Part shown: positions 59,545-64,000 of the stretch, piece by piece | Layout: each line of letters begins with the position of its first letter | Numbering within the stretch: the first letter of the stretch is position 1 | Source: Chitinophagaceae bacterium | GTDB lineage: Bacteria; Bacteroidota; Bacteroidia; Chitinophagales; Chitinophagaceae | Direction: 5' to 3' | DNA: 64,000 bases | Assembly (NCBI GenBank): GCA_021151685.1 | Contig: JAGKWS010000003.1 | Location: 16,841-80,840 of the forward strand | Made by a program: the position numbers and the translations under genes | The notes under the pieces: generated by a model | Databases searched by the model: none | Seen by the model: only the letters and a program-made list of their open reading frames with translations | Told to the model about the DNA's origin: nothing

Positions 59545-62500
59545 ATGAACAATTACGAATGGCTGGTAGGTAAACTGGACGCATTTATAAGAAAGTACTA
59601 CGCCAATCAACTGATGAGGGGAACCCTTGTTTTTTTCAGTTGTCTGCTTTTTTATGTAGTTACGGTAAGTGTAGGAGAATATTTCCTTTACCTGCCTGCA
59701 TGGTGCCGTATGGCATTACTCTCGGCCTTTGTGGGGCTGGGAGGTACTGCACTGGTAGCATGGGTAGTGATACCACTGGCCAAAATGGGCCGTTTGGGTA
59801 AGGTAATAAGCCACGAGCAGGCAGCCGCTATCATTGGCAAACACTTTCCCGAGGTAAGCGACAAGCTGCTGAACATATTGCAACTACACAACCAGCCCGA
59901 TGCTACGGGCAGCCGCGCATTGGCAGAGGCAAGCATCAACCAAAAAATTGGTCAGATATCTGTAGTGCCTATCGGGTCTGCAATAGACCTGTCGCGCAAC
60001 CGCCGGTACCTGCGCTTTCTGCTGCCGCCGCTCATGGTAGGTATATTTATACTTGTAGCAGCCCCCAATGTTTTTAAGGAAAGCACACAGCGACTGCTAC
60101 AACCCACTACAGAGTTCGAAAAACCGGCACCGTTTCAGTTTATCATCAAAAACACCTCACTAAAGGCACTGCGTAATGCAGACTTCACCCTCACCATGCA
60201 GGTAACCGGCAATGCCCTACCTACCGATGTGGCTGTGAAAATAGGTGACGATGTGGTGAGCATGCTGTCGCTGCCCAACCATACTTTTCAGTACACCTTC
60301 CGTAACCTGACCGAGGCAGTAACTTTTCGTTTTCAGGCGGCCGGCTTCACCTCCAAACCATCTACAATAGCCGTAGTGCAGCGGCCCATTCTCAAGGCTT
60401 TCAGGGTATTGCTCTCCTACCCTGCCTATACTGGCCGCAAGAGCGAAACCCGCACCAGTCTGGGAGACATTACCATACCTGCCGGTACCACAGTTACATG
60501 GCATATTGCCGCCGCCCATACCGACAATATAGCCATCCGCTATGGCAACGGTAACCTAACCCCCATGAGCAATAGTGGCGATAGTTACGATGCATCGGCC
60601 CGTTTTATTAATGACACCACCTACACCCTGCTGCTGAACAATACACAGGCTGCTGTGGCCGATAGCTATAGTTATAATGTACAGGTAATACCAGACCAGT
60701 ATCCTGTTATACAACTGCAACAATACAAAGACACTATTAGTGGGAAACAAATACTGCTCAGCGGCTCGGCCGGCGACGATTATGGCATTAGCCGTGTAGT
60801 ATTTCACTACGACATTACAGAAGGAAAAAAGAACATACAGAGCAAGAGTATTCCGGTGAAAGCTACACAAGCTGCGCTTACCAGCTTCGAACAATACTTC
60901 GACCTGCAAACCCTGAACCTTGCACCCGGCCAAAAAGTAACCTACTACATAGAAGCATGGGACAATGATGGTGTACACGGTAGCAAGGCATCGCGTAGCG
61001 ATGTAATGAGCTGGCAGATGTACGATGCCAGCCAAATAGACTCGGCCATTAAGGAAAACAGCAAGCAGATAAACGCAGGGCTCAGTAGCAGTGCCGAGCA
61101 AACCAAGCAGTTGCAGAACGACTATAAAGATGCCCAGAACAAAATGCTGCAAAGCAGCAATATGGACTGGCAAATGGAACAGATGGTGCAGCAAATGGCC
61201 GAAAAACAAAAAGAGCTAAAAACCGAAGTGGAAAACGTGCAGCAACGGTTTGAAGAACAACTGCAACAAAGCGAGCAAAAAGAGTATAGCGAAGACCTGC
61301 GCGAAAAACAGGAAGAACTAAAAAAGCAACTGAACAATCTGCTGAATGAAGAACTGAAAAAGCAGATGGAAAAGTTGCAGGAGCTGATGCAGAAAATGAA
61401 TAAGGATCAGGCAATGGAAGCCATGAAACAGCTGGAGCAGGAGAACAAACTCTTTAGCATGGACATGGAGCGCATGCAGGAACTGATGCAACGCATGGAA
61501 CTGCAAATGCGCATGGAAGACCTTGCCAACAAAGCCGAAGAACTGGCACAAAAGCAACGCGACCTGCAAAAAGAAACCACCGAAAAGAAAAAAGATGCTG
61601 CCAGCCTGGCTAAAGAACAGCAAAAACTAAAAGACCAACTGGAAAAAGCCCTGAAGGAAGAATTGAAAGCAGTACAGGACCTTGCCAAAAAAGCAAAGGA
61701 AAAGGACCGCATGGACAATGAAGCCCAAAAAGGTAAGGAAGCAGGCGAAAACATGGAGCAGAGCGAGCAAGACCTGCAACAACAACAAAACGACAAGGCA
61801 GGCAAAGAACAAGACAAGGCTGCAAAAAATTTGGAAGACATGGCCAAAAGCCTGCGCGAAAAAGCGGCGGGCATGGACATGGAACAGATAGAAATAGACA
61901 TACGTGCCACCCGGCAGATACTAAGTAACCTTATTCGTTTGTCTTTTTCGCAGGAGGAACTAATGGACAAGGTGAAAAAAACATCACCTGCCGCACAGGC
62001 ATATCTCGAGAATATGACCGAACAAAACAGACTGCACCGCAATTCTAAAATGATACGCGATAGCCTGTTCGAACTTAGTAAACGAATCACTAAACTGGCA
62101 CCCAACATCAACAAAGCCACTACCGACCTGGAGCGGAAAATGCAACAGGCCGTAAAAGAACTGGAAGACAGACGCGTACCCAACGCCACAGCCAGCCAGC
62201 AATACGTAATGACGTATACCAACAACCTGGCATTGATGCTGAATGAACTACTGGCCAACCTGATGAATATGCAAAACCAGGGCAAGAATGGCGGTGGCCC
62301 CGGCATGTGCAAAAAACCGGGGGGCAAAAAACCACAGGGCGGTGGTGGCATGCAACTGTCAGACATCATAACCCAGCAAAAAGAATTGGGACAGGGTATG
62401 CAAAAGATGCAAAAACCCGGCGGCAAACAAGAAGGTGGTAAGGAAGGGGGCGAAAAAGAAGGGGGACAAAAACCGGGGCAAAAACCAGGACAAGGCCAAC

Positions 62501-63033
62501 CCGGCGGACAAAACGGACAAAGCGGCAAGAATGGCCAAAACGGCAAGGGGGGTAACGGCAACGGAGAAGGACAAGAAGGGGAAAACGGAGAATATGGCAA
62601 TGCCGAACAACTGGCGAAACTGGCACAGCAACAAGCTGCCATACGCCGCCAACTGGCCGAAATGGCCAGCAAGCTGAATAGCAAGGGAATGGGCGCGCTG
62701 AGCAAAGAACTGCGCGAACTAGAGCAGAAAATGGATAAAAATGAAACCGATCTGGTGAACCGCAGACTGAACAGCCCCGAAATGATGCTGCGCCAGAAAG
62801 AGATAGAAACCAGACTGCTGGAGGCCGAAAAATCTATGAGGGAACAAGAACAGGATGACAAACGATCGTCTAAAACAGCAGATGATGTAAGCCGCCCTGT
62901 ACCACCCGCACTACAGCAGTACATAACCGATAAAAAACAAATGCTGGAACAGTACAAAACAGTACCACCACAGCTACGCCCCTATTACCGCGAAATGGTG
63001 GAAAATTATTTCCAGATAATAGGCAACAAATAA
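59545..63033 (+). CDS. DUF4175-family membrane protein with long coiled coil
   Basis: A 1162-residue protein; ATG 59545 (MNNYEWLVGKLDAFIRKYYA) is preferred, with GTG 59533 as an alternative. Two or three hydrophobic helices lie in the first ~180 residues, then a beta-rich domain (to ~500, with YYIEAWDNDGVHG as in DUF4175). A long Gln/Glu/Lys coiled coil follows (~510-850), and a low-complexity Gly/Lys/Gln stretch (~910-1010, such as KPGQKPGQGQPGGQNGQ) leads to a short helical end. DUF4175 is common in Bacteroidota; no function is established. The position between bshA and bshB1 may be chance. Confidence 0.85.
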   Translation: MNNYEWLVGKLDAFIRKYYANQLMRGTLVFFSCLLFYVVTVSVGEYFLYLPAWCRMALLSAFVGLGGTALVAWVVIPLAKMGRLGKVISHEQAAAIIGKHFPEVSDKLLNILQLHNQPDATGSRALAEASINQKIGQISVVPIGSAIDLSRNRRYLRFLLPPLMVGIFILVAAPNVFKESTQRLLQPTTEFEKPAPFQFIIKNTSLKALRNADFTLTMQVTGNALPTDVAVKIGDDVVSMLSLPNHTFQYTFRNLTEAVTFRFQAAGFTSKPSTIAVVQRPILKAFRVLLSYPAYTGRKSETRTSLGDITIPAGTTVTWHIAAAHTDNIAIRYGNGNLTPMSNSGDSYDASARFINDTTYTLLLNNTQAAVADSYSYNVQVIPDQYPVIQLQQYKDTISGKQILLSGSAGDDYGISRVVFHYDITEGKKNIQSKSIPVKATQAALTSFEQYFDLQTLNLAPGQKVTYYIEAWDNDGVHGSKASRSDVMSWQMYDASQIDSAIKENSKQINAGLSSSAEQTKQLQNDYKDAQNKMLQSSNMDWQMEQMVQQMAEKQKELKTEVENVQQRFEEQLQQSEQKEYSEDLREKQEELKKQLNNLLNEELKKQMEKLQELMQKMNKDQAMEAMKQLEQENKLFSMDMERMQELMQRMELQMRMEDLANKAEELAQKQRDLQKETTEKKKDAASLAKEQQKLKDQLEKALKEELKAVQDLAKKAKEKDRMDNEAQKGKEAGENMEQSEQDLQQQQNDKAGKEQDKAAKNLEDMAKSLREKAAGMDMEQIEIDIRATRQILSNLIRLSFSQEELMDKVKKTSPAAQAYLENMTEQNRLHRNSKMIRDSLFELSKRITKLAPNINKATTDLERKMQQAVKELEDRRVPNATASQQYVMTYTNNLALMLNELLANLMNMQNQGKNGGGPGMCKKPGGKKPQGGGGMQLSDIITQQKELGQGMQKMQKPGGKQEGGKEGGEKEGGQKPGQKPGQGQPGGQNGQSGKNGQNGKGGNGNGEGQEGENGEYGNAEQLAKLAQQQAAIRRQLAEMASKLNSKGMGALSKELRELEQKMDKNETDLVNRRLNSPEMMLRQKEIETRLLEAEKSMREQEQDDKRSSKTADDVSRPVPPALQQYITDKKQMLEQYKTVPPQLRPYYREMVENYFQIIGNK

Positions 63034-63056
63034 TAGTACATAACAGTATCATTTAT

Positions 63057-63092
63057 AAAGCGGGTATGGTTTGTGACCATACCCGCTTTATA
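63057..63092 (+). terminator. Terminator of the DUF4175 gene
   Basis: AAAGCGGGTATGGT pairs perfectly with ACCATACCCGCTTT around a 5-base loop, followed by ATATTTC. It lies 23 bases after the stop, and it contains the upstream ATG (63066) of the next open frame. Confidence 0.88.
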
Positions 63093-63146
63093 TTTCTGCC
63101 ATACTACAGGAAGTATGTACCTTTACCTCGCAGAAAAAAGATAATT

Positions 63147-63887
63147 GTGAGCGATATTAAACTACACATATTGGCCATAGCTGCCCACCCCGACGATGTG
63201 GAGCTGGGCTGTGCCGGTACCATCATCAACCATGTACGCAAAGGACAGGCAGTAGGTATACTGGACCTTACCGAAGGCGAACTGGGAACCCGTGGCACCG
63301 TAGCCACCCGATACGAAGAAGCCGCCAATGCCGCCAAAGTAATGGGTGTAGCCGTGCGCGAAAATGCACAAATGGCCGATGGCTTCTTTAAAAACGACGA
63401 AGCCCACCAACGCAAACTGATAACCTACCTGCGCCGGTGGCAACCCGAAATAGTGCTGGCCAATGCACTGGAAGACCGCCACCCCGACCACGGACGCGGT
63501 GGCAGGCTGATAGCCGATGCCTGCTTTCTGGCAGGTTTGTCTAAAATAGAAACAACGTACAATGGCCTTCCTCAAAAAGCATGGCGGCCTAAACGAGTGT
63601 TTCATATGATACAGGACAGATTGCTGACCCCCACTTTTCTGGTAGACATTACTCACTCCTTTGCCACCAAAATGGACGCAATAAAGTGTTATGCTACCCA
63701 ATTCTATAATCCCTCCTCGGCAGAGCCTGCTACCTATATATCATCTTCCCGCTTTCTGGATGAAGTAGCCAGCCGCGATACGCTGATGGGAAAACGGATA
63801 GGTACCCAATATGCAGAAGGCTTTATTTGCGAAAATTTTACGGGCATCAGCAATTTAGATGCACTTATTTTACCCACTATGGCATAA
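63147..63887 (+). CDS. bshB1: Bacillithiol biosynthesis deacetylase BshB1
   Basis: BshB1 removes the acetyl group from GlcNAc-malate, the second step of bacillithiol synthesis. The start is GTG at 63147 (SDIKLHILAIAAHPDD follows): the only upstream ATG (63066) lies inside a terminator stem. The 246 residues carry the PIG-L zinc motif AAHPDDVELGCAGTI, the catalytic text DLTEGELGTRGT and the third ligand in EDRHPDHGRGG. FYNPSS is also family-like. It is complete, on the opposite strand to bshA and 4 kb away. Confidence 0.95.
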   Translation: MSDIKLHILAIAAHPDDVELGCAGTIINHVRKGQAVGILDLTEGELGTRGTVATRYEEAANAAKVMGVAVRENAQMADGFFKNDEAHQRKLITYLRRWQPEIVLANALEDRHPDHGRGGRLIADACFLAGLSKIETTYNGLPQKAWRPKRVFHMIQDRLLTPTFLVDITHSFATKMDAIKCYATQFYNPSSAEPATYISSSRFLDEVASRDTLMGKRIGTQYAEGFICENFTGISNLDALILPTMA

Positions 63888-63896
63888 AACGCCTAC

Positions 63897-63904
63897 ATTT
63901 GCAC
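63897..63904 (+). promoter_or_regulatory. TAnnTTTG box at the right end
   Basis: TACATTTG lies ten bases after the bshB1 stop. The gene it would serve begins at or beyond the window edge. Confidence 0.35.
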
Positions 63905-64000
63905 CTCACAACCGGCTAAAAAGGGAAGGAAACGAAAAAAGCAGGCTTTTTGCACTGTTTTTTTATTTTTTATTTTTGAATTCTGATTTTTCTCCTTACC

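Noticed and set aside
61407..62957. 516-codon leftward open frame
   Set aside because: It is antisense to the coiled-coil part of the DUF4175 gene; the Ser/Cys/Phe-rich text mirrors Gln/Glu/Lys codons.
63066..63146. Upstream ATG extension of bshB1
   Set aside because: The ATG at 63066 lies inside a perfect 14-base terminator stem and the extra residues are not family-like. The GTG at 63147 fits the family start.

Overview
The window looks like a chromosomal segment of a Bacteroidota bacterium, most likely from the Chitinophagaceae or a close relative. The evidence is: six secreted proteins with Por/type IX secretion (T9SS) sorting domains; a SusC/HmuR-like TonB receptor with HmuY proteins; an M56 peptidase fused to a TonB domain; both bshA and bshB1 of bacillithiol synthesis; DUF4175 and DUF6686-type proteins; and repeated TAnnTTTG boxes (the Bacteroidota -7 promoter element) just upstream of starts. 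Base composition is near even, apart from an AT-rich patch at about 16.6-17.4 kb. No rRNA, tRNA, CRISPR array, prophage or intact insertion sequence was recognised.

Layout. 1-2.2 kb: the end of lpxK and an amino-acid permease. 2.4-12.9 kb: a surface-protein region with a lipoprotein, two outer-membrane barrels and three T9SS cargo proteins (a 1278-residue Ig-repeat adhesin, a phospholipase-D-like protein, and a choice-of-anchor L protein with a type B sorting domain). 13-15.5 kb: a BlaR1/BlaI-like regulatory pair behind a three-fold operator, a divergent lipoprotein and a 43-residue membrane peptide. 15.5-20.4 kb: ribF, an AT-rich DUF6934-like two-gene unit, prfB and an MsbA-like ABC exporter. 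20.4-25.9 kb: small proteins, a membrane-anchored thioredoxin with a decayed second copy of its 3' end, a T9SS protein, a pirin/OsmC pair, a solitary antitoxin-like gene and an IscA-type protein. 26-30 kb: a methyltransferase, ade, a truncated haemoglobin and xerD.

30-36.6 kb is a leftward haem-acquisition operon. It contains a T9SS-exported HmuY-like protein, a CbiX/SirB-like lipoprotein, a PepSY-type membrane protein, a small Cys-motif protein, a TonB receptor and an HmuY lipoprotein. Behind it lies a 680-base intergenic region with inverted repeats and a possible structured RNA.

37.7-45.7 kb is the most unusual locus: a ten-gene leftward operon running speD, then two tandem copies of a three-gene cassette (zinc-ribbon DUF4178 membrane protein, tiny membrane protein, DUF350 protein), then a membrane-embedded spermidine-synthase-like enzyme, a Tat/lipoprotein-type FAD oxidoreductase and a polytopic membrane protein. 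It reads as a polyamine-linked envelope system. Its SpeD lacks the usual catalytic cysteine.

45.8-64 kb: asnS, a DUF985 cupin, htpG, a large beta-helix T9SS protein, a chromate transporter, ung, a TMTC-like TPR membrane protein, bshA, a DUF4175 coiled-coil membrane protein and bshB1.
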